Positions 51,000 to 58,946 of a stretch of 64,000 nucleotides of DNA are shown piece after piece. Each line of letters opens with the position of its first letter. Positions within the stretch are counted from its first letter, which is position 1. Under the pieces are notes generated by a model, which was not told where the DNA came from, ran no database searches, and saw only the letters and a list, made by a program, of their open reading frames with translations. The translations under genes were made by a program, and so were the position numbers. The DNA comes from Candidatus Dichloromethanomonas elyunquensis (GTDB taxonomy: Bacteria > Bacillota > Desulfitobacteriia > Desulfitobacteriales > Syntrophobotulaceae): the NCBI GenBank assembly GCA_001515265.1, contig LNDB01000004.1, positions 1-64,000 on the forward strand. Direction: 5' to 3'.

Positions 51000-51662
51000 T
51001 TACGCTGTATCCGGAGATTCTATCCTTACTACCGTTTCTCCTACGATTTCAACTTCCTCGGAGCTATGCGTCACATAAATCAAAGTCATCCCGAACGCTG
51101 CAACCCTGTCCATCAAAAAACCAAGAAGGATCTGCTTTGTAGCGTTATCCAGGTTGGCGAACGGTTCATCAACCATCAAATACCGGGGGCGCGGGGCGAT
51201 AGACCTTACCAGTGACACCCGCTTGGCTTCACCTCCGGAAATCTGATCCGGATATTTATCTGCAATCTGCCCAATCCGAGCCTGCTGCAAGAGTTCCACT
51301 GCCAGCTGTTCCGCCTCTTTCCTGGGCAGCCTGGCAAGTCCGAACAGGATGTTTTCCAGGACCGTCATGTGCGGCCACAGCGTAGGATTTTGAAATACAA
51401 ATCCGACATCGCGTCGGCGGGGTTCCAGCATCCATTGATTGCTGCTCGCCAGCTTACCGCCTAAATATATTTCGCCGCCATCGGGCAATTCCAAGCCGGC
51501 AATAATACGCAGCAATGTGCTTTTCCCCGCACCCGAAGAACCCACAATAACCGTCTTGCTCCCGCGCGCGGCATCCAGGTTCACTCCCTTTAATACAGTC
51601 TGGCCGCCAAAAGATTTTGAAACATCCTTCACCCGAATGCCCTCATGAATTTCAGTTGTCAT
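51000..51662 (-). CDS. ABC importer ATP-binding protein
   Basis: The 220-residue ATPase has Walker A GSSGAGKST (about residues 37-45), Q-loop FVFQNPTLWPHM, signature ISGGEAKRVSLVRSI and Walker B YLMVDEPFANLD. It lacks the C-terminal TOBE domain of FbpC. The start overlaps the permease stop. Powers the adjacent permease. Confidence 0.9.
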   Translation of the reverse strand: MTTEIHEGIRVKDVSKSFGGQTVLKGVNLDAARGSKTVIVGSSGAGKSTLLRIIAGLELPDGGEIYLGGKLASSNQWMLEPRRRDVGFVFQNPTLWPHMTVLENILFGLARLPRKEAEQLAVELLQQARIGQIADKYPDQISGGEAKRVSLVRSIAPRPRYLMVDEPFANLDNATKQILLGFLMDRVAAFGMTLIYVTHSSEEVEIVGETVVRIESPDTA

Positions 51663-53244
51663 ACATCTTTCTCCTTTTAACCAACAGAGCGATCGCTGCC
51701 AGACCCGCTATCCAACCGATCAGCACAATAAACAGACAGAGACCGGCCACGCTGTCAGAGGCACCGTAGTGCAGCAAATTATAGATTTTAATCGAGAGGG
51801 TGTTTCTTCCAGGCGGCAAAACCAGCAACGTCGCGCCCAATTCTCCGATCGCAAGTAGAAATACAGTCATACCGGCAGCAATGATGCCAGGCATTAATAA
51901 CCTTAGCCGAATACGGGTCCATATCTGCCAGCCGCTCACCTGATAAAAACGGGCCGCCTCCACCAGGCTGGCATCCTGACGACTGTGGTGCGCGGCAATG
52001 ATGATCCAAGCCAGCGGCCCAAACCGAGTAACGGAGGCAGCAACCGGCATAAAGTCGCTGCCGTATAAAAACTGGAATGCTGAATTATTGTAAAGATCAA
52101 TCAAGCCAATACCGTTGAGACTGGCAGGTATGCACAAGGAAATTGCCGTTAAAAACAGCAGCACGCTGCGCCATTTGTTGACCGTATGATGAACGATGAT
52201 CAAGGCTAGCATTACCGCCACCAAAGAGCCGGTGAGAGAAACCCAGAAGCTGAATGTGATCTCAGATGATGAGTTCATAACGGAACCAAATACTCTTTCC
52301 CAGGACCCAGCCGTATTGATAAGAACCATCAAGGGAAGCAGAACCTGAATGGCAAAGAGCAGGAGACATCCGTACTGCAGGACTCTGAACCAGCGAGGAA
52401 AAATAAAGGGCGCTTTCTGTATCCGCCCCATTCGGGGAATGGTGGTGGAGACGTTTCTGAAAAATGGCAGCGCACCCAAGATCGTCAGTCCGCCTACAGC
52501 CATTAACGGTACTGACAGGAGCAGTGCGCGGACCGGTTGATTGTTGGCACTGTAATCGGCAAAAATCTCTAAAGCGTATGTACTAACCTGAAAAAGAGAT
52601 GGGATGCTGAATTCCTGCAATGAAAGCAGAAAGACCAGAGCACCTCCCGCCAACAGCGATGGGGCCAGCAAGGGTGTAATGACCTTCAACAGAACTCTCA
52701 GAGGCGATGCAATCAATTGCGCAGCATCAATCAAATCTGGATCGATGCACCGGAAACCCAACAGCACTGTGCTTAAACATAACGGCAGCCAAGCCATTGT
52801 TCCGGTCCACCAACTGGCTATCATTCCCAAAAAATGAAATCCTTGAAAACCTGATAAAGCTAAGAATCTATTAACTATACTGAAAAAGGCTATCCAGGTA
52901 TAACTATGTATAAATGGAGGCAGTAAGGCCATAAACCAGACGAAAATGGCTATATAGGTGAGAAACATGGTAAACTTTCTGGTCAGTTGCCAGATGAAAC
53001 TGCCGATAAACCAGGAAAATAGAACACATGCCCCGGCTGAAGTAAGTCCCAGGGAAATACTGTTCATAAAAAGGGCTAATCTTCGGCCGTTTGGAAGCAG
53101 CAACTGGCTTAGTGCGGTCCAAGTCAAACCATGATCTGCAAAAGAGGTAAAAGCAAGCAGGGTTACCGGACTCGCTGCAACAACAAAAGCAACCACGACA
53201 GCAGCCCCGCACACCAAATTATTAATAAAACCTGCTCGGCTCAT
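51652..53244 (-). CDS. ABC importer permease (two fused BPD domains, FbpB type)
   Basis: The 530-residue protein has twelve hydrophobic helices and two EAA-type loops (DAAQLIASPLRVLLKVITPLL near residue 178; EAARFYQVSGWQIWTRIRLRLL near 435), so it is a duplicated permease like FbpB. Its own promoter lies upstream, so this transporter can be expressed independently of the aro genes. The ATG at 53244 follows AAGGTGA. Confidence 0.88.
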   Translation of the reverse strand: MSRAGFINNLVCGAAVVVAFVVAASPVTLLAFTSFADHGLTWTALSQLLLPNGRRLALFMNSISLGLTSAGACVLFSWFIGSFIWQLTRKFTMFLTYIAIFVWFMALLPPFIHSYTWIAFFSIVNRFLALSGFQGFHFLGMIASWWTGTMAWLPLCLSTVLLGFRCIDPDLIDAAQLIASPLRVLLKVITPLLAPSLLAGGALVFLLSLQEFSIPSLFQVSTYALEIFADYSANNQPVRALLLSVPLMAVGGLTILGALPFFRNVSTTIPRMGRIQKAPFIFPRWFRVLQYGCLLLFAIQVLLPLMVLINTAGSWERVFGSVMNSSSEITFSFWVSLTGSLVAVMLALIIVHHTVNKWRSVLLFLTAISLCIPASLNGIGLIDLYNNSAFQFLYGSDFMPVAASVTRFGPLAWIIIAAHHSRQDASLVEAARFYQVSGWQIWTRIRLRLLMPGIIAAGMTVFLLAIGELGATLLVLPPGRNTLSIKIYNLLHYGASDSVAGLCLFIVLIGWIAGLAAIALLVKRRKMYDN

Positions 53245-53268
53245 AATTGCTCACCTTTTTTCACTTGC

Positions 53269-53296
53269 AGTATAATAACAAAAAAACAAACATCAA
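53269..53296 (-). promoter_or_regulatory. sigma-A type promoter of the ABC importer and downstream operon
   Basis: TTGATG (53291-53296) and TATACT (53269-53274) on the minus strand are 16 bases apart, and the permease start is 25 bases downstream. The T-rich spacer is typical of Firmicutes. Confidence 0.6.
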
Positions 53297-53482
53297 AATA
53301 GAGTTGCTTGCTTTAAACATCTTATCTTATTATTACATATTACATTCTAGTTGAAAATAATTTCCTAAGAAAATATGCTGCGCGTTTAGTTTCTTGTTCC
53401 GGACTTCCGCCGCCGAGTTGCGCGCCATGCACGGCGCACCACAAATAAAATGGGGCCGTAGGTCTCCAATTACCTGCAAAAA

Positions 53483-53503
53483 GGGGTGCTTTTTAGACAC
53501 CCC
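53483..53503 (-). terminator. terminator downstream of aroB
   Basis: On the minus strand GGGGTG and CACCCC form a stem with a 9-base loop, followed by TTTTTGC. The region between this and the ABC promoter (about 53300-53480) also has a GCGCC/GGCGC hairpin; no gene is seen. Confidence 0.8.
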
Positions 53504-53529
53504 CATTTATTCTTTATTTATTCCTTATC

Positions 53530-54609
53530 CTATTTCAAAACTTTTTCCCAAGCTTTTATTATTTCCCCATCGGTGCAATCCGATGTCACAGAAGATTTTC
53601 CGATTCCCACCGGTAAAACCAAGACTTTACTGCCTGCTTTGTTTTTCTTGTCGGCAGCCATATAGTTTAGAAGGATTTGAGGGTCCCGGGCCTCAATCGT
53701 TATAGGCAATTCCATTTTTAGCAATAGGTTGACAATCCTCTCCAATTGCATATCGGTTATTAGCCCCCTACTGCAGGCCAAACTTGCTGCAGCGACAATT
53801 CCGATACTTACACCTTGTCCGTGGGTAACCCCTTTATAGGATTCATCCGTTTCCAGGGCGTGACCAAAACTGTGTCCGAGGTTCAGGAGCATTCTTTGTC
53901 CCTTCTCCTTTTCATCTTCAGAAACGATCTTCACTTTTACCGACAAAGATCTTATCGCTAATTCTTTCATCACTTCCCGGTCTGCACATTTGATTTCCCC
54001 GGTATGGTTTTCGATAAAATCAAATAAATCGGGGTCGGACACCAGGGCATGTTTAATCGTTTCAGCCAGTCCATTTTGAATTTCATCCCAAGGAAGGGTA
54101 TCTAAAGTCGAGAAATCCGTCCAAACCGCCTGAGGAGGATAAAAAGCGCCAAGCAAATTCTTACCCGCAGGATGATTTACGGCTACCTTGCCCCCAATAC
54201 TCGAATCAACCTGGGAAAGCAAGGTTGTCGGAATATGGATATATCTTATCCCCCGCATAAAGATGCTGGCGAAGAACCCTGCTAAATCTCCGATCACACC
54301 GCCTCCCAGAGCTAAAACCATGGTATCCCGGTCTGCCCGGCAGCGCAGGGCTTGTTCCGTAAGTTTACTAATCCGGTTCAGGGACTTCTCCTCTTCACTG
54401 TCGGGTACTGTGATCAGTTCTGTACGGAATTGTTTTAAGTCCCCCATTAATTTATCCGCATAATAATCGGCAACCAGGGTATTGGTAATAATCAAATAAT
54501 GCCCTCTGGTTCCAAACCTTTCTTCCAGATATCCACCCAGCTCCCCGATTGAAGCTCCCAGAAATAAAGGATAGCGCTGACTGCCTTTTACATCAATTCT
54601 CTGTGTCAT
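53530..54609 (-). CDS. aroB: 3-dehydroquinate synthase
   Basis: AroB uses NAD and zinc to convert DAHP to 3-dehydroquinate. The 359-residue product has GGGVIGDLAGFFASIFMRGI (about residues 97-116), the metal-binding Glu of GLAETIKHAL and histidines in NLGHSFGHALE (about 240-250). AAAGGTGGG precedes the ATG at 54609; the frame extends four codons upstream. Overlaps aroK by 17 bases. Confidence 0.95.
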   Translation of the reverse strand: MTQRIDVKGSQRYPLFLGASIGELGGYLEERFGTRGHYLIITNTLVADYYADKLMGDLKQFRTELITVPDSEEEKSLNRISKLTEQALRCRADRDTMVLALGGGVIGDLAGFFASIFMRGIRYIHIPTTLLSQVDSSIGGKVAVNHPAGKNLLGAFYPPQAVWTDFSTLDTLPWDEIQNGLAETIKHALVSDPDLFDFIENHTGEIKCADREVMKELAIRSLSVKVKIVSEDEKEKGQRMLLNLGHSFGHALETDESYKGVTHGQGVSIGIVAAASLACSRGLITDMQLERIVNLLLKMELPITIEARDPQILLNYMAADKKNKAGSKVLVLPVGIGKSSVTSDCTDGEIIKAWEKVLK

Positions 54610-55138
54610 GCGGATTCCCACCTTTCACGATAGCCAGAATCTCTCCCGCTATCTCTTCAATATCCTTAACCGACGTATCAATTGTTATTGGGGCTTGCTG
54701 ATAGATCGTTAACCGTTCCTGCCAGAGCTTTTCAATCTCCTGGAAACTTTTATTCAGCAAAGGCCTGTCCTGCCGTCTTTTAACCCGTTGCAAGGCTACG
54801 TCCAACGGTGCATAAAGATGAATCATCATTCCCATCTCTCCTAGAAGCTCGCGGTTCTCGGCGGATAAAACCGTTCCGCCGCCTGTGGCGATTACGGTAT
54901 GGGAGACATTTCTCAGCTTTTTCACCATCAAATTCTCTTCGGAGCGGAACCTGACTTCACCATACTTTTGAAATAAATCAGGAATCTTTAATCCTGTTAC
55001 TTGTTCTATTTCGCTGTCTGTATCCAGGAACGCCCAGCCAAGTTCCCTTGCCAACACTCTTCCGACACTGCTCTTGCCTGAAGCCATAAATCCAATCAAT
55101 ATAACGTTTTTGAGACCGCCTTTTTCCGTATTGTACAA
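54593..55138 (-). CDS. aroK: shikimate kinase
   Basis: AroK phosphorylates shikimate. The 181-residue product has the P-loop FMASGKSSVG (about residues 17-26), the shikimate-binding DTDSEIE and GGGTVL, and the LID with RQDRPLL. The start is a TTG at 55138 behind GAGG; a later TTG gives the family-like start NVILIGF but lacks a site. It lies directly after a pseudopilin gene. Confidence 0.94.
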   Translation of the reverse strand: MYNTEKGGLKNVILIGFMASGKSSVGRVLARELGWAFLDTDSEIEQVTGLKIPDLFQKYGEVRFRSEENLMVKKLRNVSHTVIATGGGTVLSAENRELLGEMGMMIHLYAPLDVALQRVKRRQDRPLLNKSFQEIEKLWQERLTIYQQAPITIDTSVKDIEEIAGEILAIVKGGNPHDTEN

Positions 55139-55143
55139 AACTT

Positions 55144-55581
55144 TTACCTCACAGTCTCGATCCGCATCCTACCCATAACAGGAGCGATGATTACCTTTCT
55201 TTTTCGATTGCCGGCTTGAAGGATCACTGTCATTCCGGTGACCGGCACTCCCGCAGGCTGAAAAATCAGTTCCGGAGGACTATTTGCAAAACTCACTCCG
55301 GGGTAAAGCCGAACTGATCGTAAGAATTCTCCCTGTTTAAAAATCATATACTCATTGGTTTGAGAGTAAAATTTTACCCTGTACCACACATTTCCTGAAA
55401 TGGAGGCCTGCTGTGTTTCCCGCAAATCCTGCAATAATGTTGAAGCAGATATCTCGATACTGTTTTGCTGCAAATCATGAGGCACCTGCACCAGCAAAAA
55501 GAAACCCGCCCCAGCTAATAGTACCAAAACAAGCAGGATTTCCAATAAAGTATACCCGTTCTTATTCGTTCGCACAATCAC
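55144..55581 (-). CDS. GspH/FimT-like pseudopilin
   Basis: The 145-residue product has a prepilin N-terminus (NGYTLLEILLVLVLLAG) with Gly, Tyr and the +5 Glu, and a GspH-type C-terminal domain (LLQDLRETQQASISGNVWYRVKF). It starts with a GTG. Its embedding between aroE and aroK is odd but known in related genomes; the pilus operon may once have been adjacent. It overlaps aroE by 20 bases. Confidence 0.85.
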   Translation of the reverse strand: MIVRTNKNGYTLLEILLVLVLLAGAGFFLLVQVPHDLQQNSIEISASTLLQDLRETQQASISGNVWYRVKFYSQTNEYMIFKQGEFLRSVRLYPGVSFANSPPELIFQPAGVPVTGMTVILQAGNRKRKVIIAPVMGRMRIETVR

Positions 55582-56404
55582 ATTCGTCCGAACTCCTTAA
55601 TCCTTCTGTCAGAGCCCTCTGCATGAAAGATACGGGTGCATCCCGGTTGAGCCAGAATTCCCAGGCAAGAACTCCCTGGTATAATAACATGTCCAACCCG
55701 TTCATTGTTTGACAGCCGTTTTTTGCGGCATCTCCAAGAAAAGCTGTCACTGCGGGATGATAAATGATATCGACAACCCAGGTGGAAGGAGAAATTCCCC
55801 TTAGTCCAAAGAGGTACTCTTCACCCTTCATCCCAACAGGTGTCGTCTGAATTAACAGATCCGCCTTTTGCAGCCAATCCCCTATGCCGAGGCATCCCCA
55901 GGACGCCTTCCCTCCGCAGCCTGATACCTGTCCGGCAAGCCAGCGGGCTTTCTCAACATTACGATTTAATATAAGAATATCCAATCCTTTTTTGGCCAAA
56001 GTCATTGCAATGGCTTTGGCCGCTCCGCCCGCCCCCAGGATCACCGCTTTTTTTCCGCTAAATTCGAATCCCTTTGTTATTAGGGATTGAACAAACCCTT
56101 CACCATCTGTATTGTGTCCCAGAAGATAACCGTCTACTCTTTTCACGGTATTGACAGCCCCAATATCCAACGCCTCAGGCGTAACCCGATCCAATAAGGG
56201 AATAATTGCCTCCTTTAAAGGATACGTCACATTCCAGCCGTCATAACGGTTGTCCAAAAGATATCGGACTCCTTGCCCTATTTCTGAATTCTTGACAGGA
56301 ATGCGCTGATATACAGCATCAAGACCGACTGCCTTAAATCCAGCTTCGTGCATTTGAGGAGAAAGGGAATGATCAACCGGATCCCCAATAATTGCAAACT
56401 TCAT
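55562..56404 (-). CDS. aroE: shikimate dehydrogenase
   Basis: AroE reduces 3-dehydroshikimate with NADPH. The 280-residue product has GDPVDHSLSPQMHEAGF (substrate-binding, about residues 7-23), the NADP fold VILGAGGAAKAIAMTLA and the catalytic lysine and aspartate regions YPLKEA and NTDGEGF. The ATG at 56404 is preferred to a TTG at 56422. Transcribed with yqeG. Confidence 0.94.
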   Translation of the reverse strand: MKFAIIGDPVDHSLSPQMHEAGFKAVGLDAVYQRIPVKNSEIGQGVRYLLDNRYDGWNVTYPLKEAIIPLLDRVTPEALDIGAVNTVKRVDGYLLGHNTDGEGFVQSLITKGFEFSGKKAVILGAGGAAKAIAMTLAKKGLDILILNRNVEKARWLAGQVSGCGGKASWGCLGIGDWLQKADLLIQTTPVGMKGEEYLFGLRGISPSTWVVDIIYHPAVTAFLGDAAKNGCQTMNGLDMLLYQGVLAWEFWLNRDAPVSFMQRALTEGLRSSDECDCANE

Positions 56405-56424
56405 ACCTGAGTCATCCTTCAATT

Positions 56425-56940
56425 TTATATTTTGTGCAAATTCCTTGTAAATCTGGCTTTTCTGCCGACCATTCTCTCCATTAGCCGCAGAATTTTGGTC
56501 CCCGCAAATTCCTTTTCATCAATCGGGGAAACCAGGATTGTCATCAGTCCCAGTCTGTTTCCGCCGAAAACATCCGTAAACAATTGATCACCGATGACGG
56601 CCACTTCAGAATTTTTTAGTCCCAATGTCTCCAGCCCCAGATAAAAAGCTTTTTTCCTTGGTTTAGCCGCTTTATACACATACAATATCCCCAGGACATC
56701 GGCTACGGCCGAAACCCTGTCGGGAAGCCGATTATTAGAAACAATGCAGGCCTTAATGCCTGCGGCTTTGATACGGTCAAACCAGTCCTTTACTTCTCTC
56801 GTCAACGATTTATCATTCCAGGGAGCGACCGTATTATCAAGGTCAAGCAATAACCCCCTGATACCTTTCGCTAATAGATCCCTAACCGGAATATCTTGCA
56901 AAGATTCGTACTGCAAATAAGGACGCAAAATACCGATCAT
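56425..56940 (-). CDS. yqeG: YqeG-family HAD phosphatase
   Basis: The 171-residue HAD type IIIA protein has LLLDLDNTVAPW (DxDxT nucleophile, about residues 30-41), CIVSNNR and VAVIGDQLFTDVFGGNRLG. Family members dephosphorylate phosphatidylglycerophosphate or act in related lipid steps; exact substrate unproven. GAGGGG precedes the ATG. aroE-yqeG neighbours are conserved in Firmicutes. Confidence 0.92.
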   Translation of the reverse strand: MIGILRPYLQYESLQDIPVRDLLAKGIRGLLLDLDNTVAPWNDKSLTREVKDWFDRIKAAGIKACIVSNNRLPDRVSAVADVLGILYVYKAAKPRKKAFYLGLETLGLKNSEVAVIGDQLFTDVFGGNRLGLMTILVSPIDEKEFAGTKILRLMERMVGRKARFTRNLHKI

Positions 56941-57021
56941 CCTGCTTTCCCCTCTGCTTTCATCATTCTATCCTAAACCATTATATATCAGCAGAATATT
57001 CCAGGGCAACATCTTCTCACA

Positions 57022-57768
57022 TCATCTCGGTCTGTGGTCTTTCATTTCTTCTGTCAGTTTTTGTACGGCCTTCTTCTCGATACGGGAAACATAGGACCTG
57101 GAGATTCCTAACATCTTGGCGATTTCCCTCTGGGTCTTTTTCGGTCCGTTCATCAGTCCGAAACGCAATTGGATAACCATGCGTTCCCTTTGGGACAAAC
57201 ATTTTAATTTATCGACAACCACGCGCTGTTCGAATTCACTTTCGACTTGGTCTGATATCGCATCCGGATCTGTTCCCAAAACATCGATTAAATTAATGGT
57301 ATTTCCTTCTTTGTCTGTCCCTATGGGATCATACATGGATATTTCCCCTCTGGACTTTTTCAAGGACCTCAGATACATTAAAATTTCATTTTCGATGCAG
57401 CGGGCGGCATAAGTAGCCAATCGGGTCCCTTTATCCGCATTATAGGTGTTGATTCCCTTGATCAAACCGATAGTTCCGATAGAAATCAAGTCGTCACTGT
57501 CTTCTCCCGTTCCATCGTATTTTTTCACCAAATGGGCAACGAGTCTTAAGTTATGCTCAATTAGCTTATTTCGGGCATTTTCCACCATAAGTTCATTGGG
57601 GGATTCCTTGGCCTCATCCCTAAAATCCGCCAAAATCTTCAGATATTCAGCCTCTTCCTGCTCGCCAAGCGGTTGAGGAAAAGCGTTATTATTTATATAA
57701 GAAACTAAAAAGGTTACCCCTTTAATCACAGACAAAGCCAGACCAACCAGAAAAACTTCCGTAATCAT
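57022..57768 (-). CDS. sigK: sporulation sigma factor SigK
   Basis: SigK directs late mother-cell gene expression. The 248-residue product begins with a hydrophobic pro-sequence (VFLVGLALSVIKGVTFLVSYINNNAFP) removed by SpoIVFB, then region 2 with IEHNLRLVAHLVKKYDGTGEDSDDLISIG and region 4 with TQREIAKMLGISRSYVSRIEKKAV. The gene is uninterrupted, with no skin element, so no recombinase is needed. AAAGGGGTGA precedes the ATG. An insertion of about ten residues lies between the pro-sequence and IEHNLR, compared with Bacillus. Confidence 0.94.
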   Translation of the reverse strand: MITEVFLVGLALSVIKGVTFLVSYINNNAFPQPLGEQEEAEYLKILADFRDEAKESPNELMVENARNKLIEHNLRLVAHLVKKYDGTGEDSDDLISIGTIGLIKGINTYNADKGTRLATYAARCIENEILMYLRSLKKSRGEISMYDPIGTDKEGNTINLIDVLGTDPDAISDQVESEFEQRVVVDKLKCLSQRERMVIQLRFGLMNGPKKTQREIAKMLGISRSYVSRIEKKAVQKLTEEMKDHRPR

Positions 57769-57859
57769 CCTCTGTCACCCCTTTTGCGTGCTATGATAAT
57801 AACTATGCGCAGGGGCTGAAAATACTGCTTATCCCGGTTGGGAAATTTTAAGGCGCCGC

Positions 57860-58390
57860 TTACGGCTTATAAGCATAGGCCACAATTCTCATCTTCACAG
57901 TCGATTCTTCGGTGCCCGGGATAAAACTGATGCTGTCTAAGGCAAAAATATATTTATTTCCCTTTAAAAATTGGTCCACAAGGGTATACACATTTTCCGG
58001 GGACCCGGTACAGCTGAAATTCATACCCATTGTCAAATATTGGCCCTCGTCTTTCACGTCTTCAAACGTAAGGCTTTTAGGACTGAGAGAGAGACTTTTC
58101 GCCATATTGTATATTGTCAGCATAATATCCGGCTTATCCAGTTTCTTCGGAACTTTTTTGTCCAGCATGGAAGCCTGGGCCTTCAAGCTGGAAGCCTGCT
58201 GCTTAAGGGAGGAGAATTCCTTATAGCCGGTTTCCATCCGAGCCAGATCAGCTTGGCGCTGGGACACCCGGGAAGTCTCTTCTTTCAAGCCCCTCCACTC
58301 CGGAATAAAAAGATATTGAATGTAGGCATACAGACCGCCTAAAATAATAATAAATGTCAGAATTAAAAATTGGTTTCTTTGTTTATTCAT
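57860..58390 (-). CDS. PilO-like pilus assembly protein (second set)
   Basis: The 176-residue product has an N-terminal membrane helix (about residues 8-26), coiled coil (RQADLARMETGYKEF) and C-terminal ferredoxin-like domain with YTLVDQFLKGNKYIFALDSISFIPG (core LVDQFLKGNK), the PilO pattern. Last of a pilM-N-O set separate from the one at 33.8-35.7 kb. No secretin gene, as expected for a Gram-positive. Confidence 0.75.
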   Translation of the reverse strand: MNKQRNQFLILTFIIILGGLYAYIQYLFIPEWRGLKEETSRVSQRQADLARMETGYKEFSSLKQQASSLKAQASMLDKKVPKKLDKPDIMLTIYNMAKSLSLSPKSLTFEDVKDEGQYLTMGMNFSCTGSPENVYTLVDQFLKGNKYIFALDSISFIPGTEESTVKMRIVAYAYKP

Positions 58391-58394
58391 CAGC

Positions 58395-58946
58395 TCAATT
58401 CTCCTGCTTTAACTCTAATGTAAGGCTCAGATGTTGGACTTGATCCGTCAGAGAAACAGTTTTCATGTCGAAGTCCGTAAAAAGCCCTGAATCCCGAAAG
58501 TTCATCCAGAACTTGGCTAGGTCCACGGGTCCCGGTACATCCACATTGATTTGAATCGAATTGTCCGCCTGGAGAGAAAAAGAAGTAACAACGGTTCCAG
58601 AAGGCAAAAGCCTGTTGATTTGAGTCAAAACTTCCCAGGGTTTTTTGGATTTCGTCTGGGCGATTCCTAAAAAATTGTTCATTTTGGTGATCTCATCTTT
58701 TACACTGTCCACTTCTTCAAGTGTACTCGCCACATCATGATAGACAGCAATTTTTTGTTCTATTGTATTCAATTGATAGGTAAGGATAAACTGCCATATC
58801 CAAGGAGAGGCCAAAAGAGCAGCAACGAACACCCCGATTAGCGTGAGGAAGTAAATACTTGTCTTGCGTTTATGGGTAGAACGATTGATGCCGCTATGCT
58901 CTATCCTCCAACGCTGGGCATAGTTAAACTGTTTTTTTTCCTTCAT
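58395..58946 (-). CDS. PilN-like pilus assembly protein (second set)
   Basis: The 183-residue product has a basic N-terminus, one membrane helix (about residues 31-51, IYFLTLIGVFVAALLASPW), a coiled coil (EQKIAVYHDVASTLEEVDSVKDEI core TLEEVDSVKD) and the PilN fold with INRLLPSGTVVTSFSLQ. It follows the PilM-like gene with one base between. Confidence 0.82.
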   Translation of the reverse strand: MKEKKQFNYAQRWRIEHSGINRSTHKRKTSIYFLTLIGVFVAALLASPWIWQFILTYQLNTIEQKIAVYHDVASTLEEVDSVKDEITKMNNFLGIAQTKSKKPWEVLTQINRLLPSGTVVTSFSLQADNSIQINVDVPGPVDLAKFWMNFRDSGLFTDFDMKTVSLTDQVQHLSLTLELKQEN

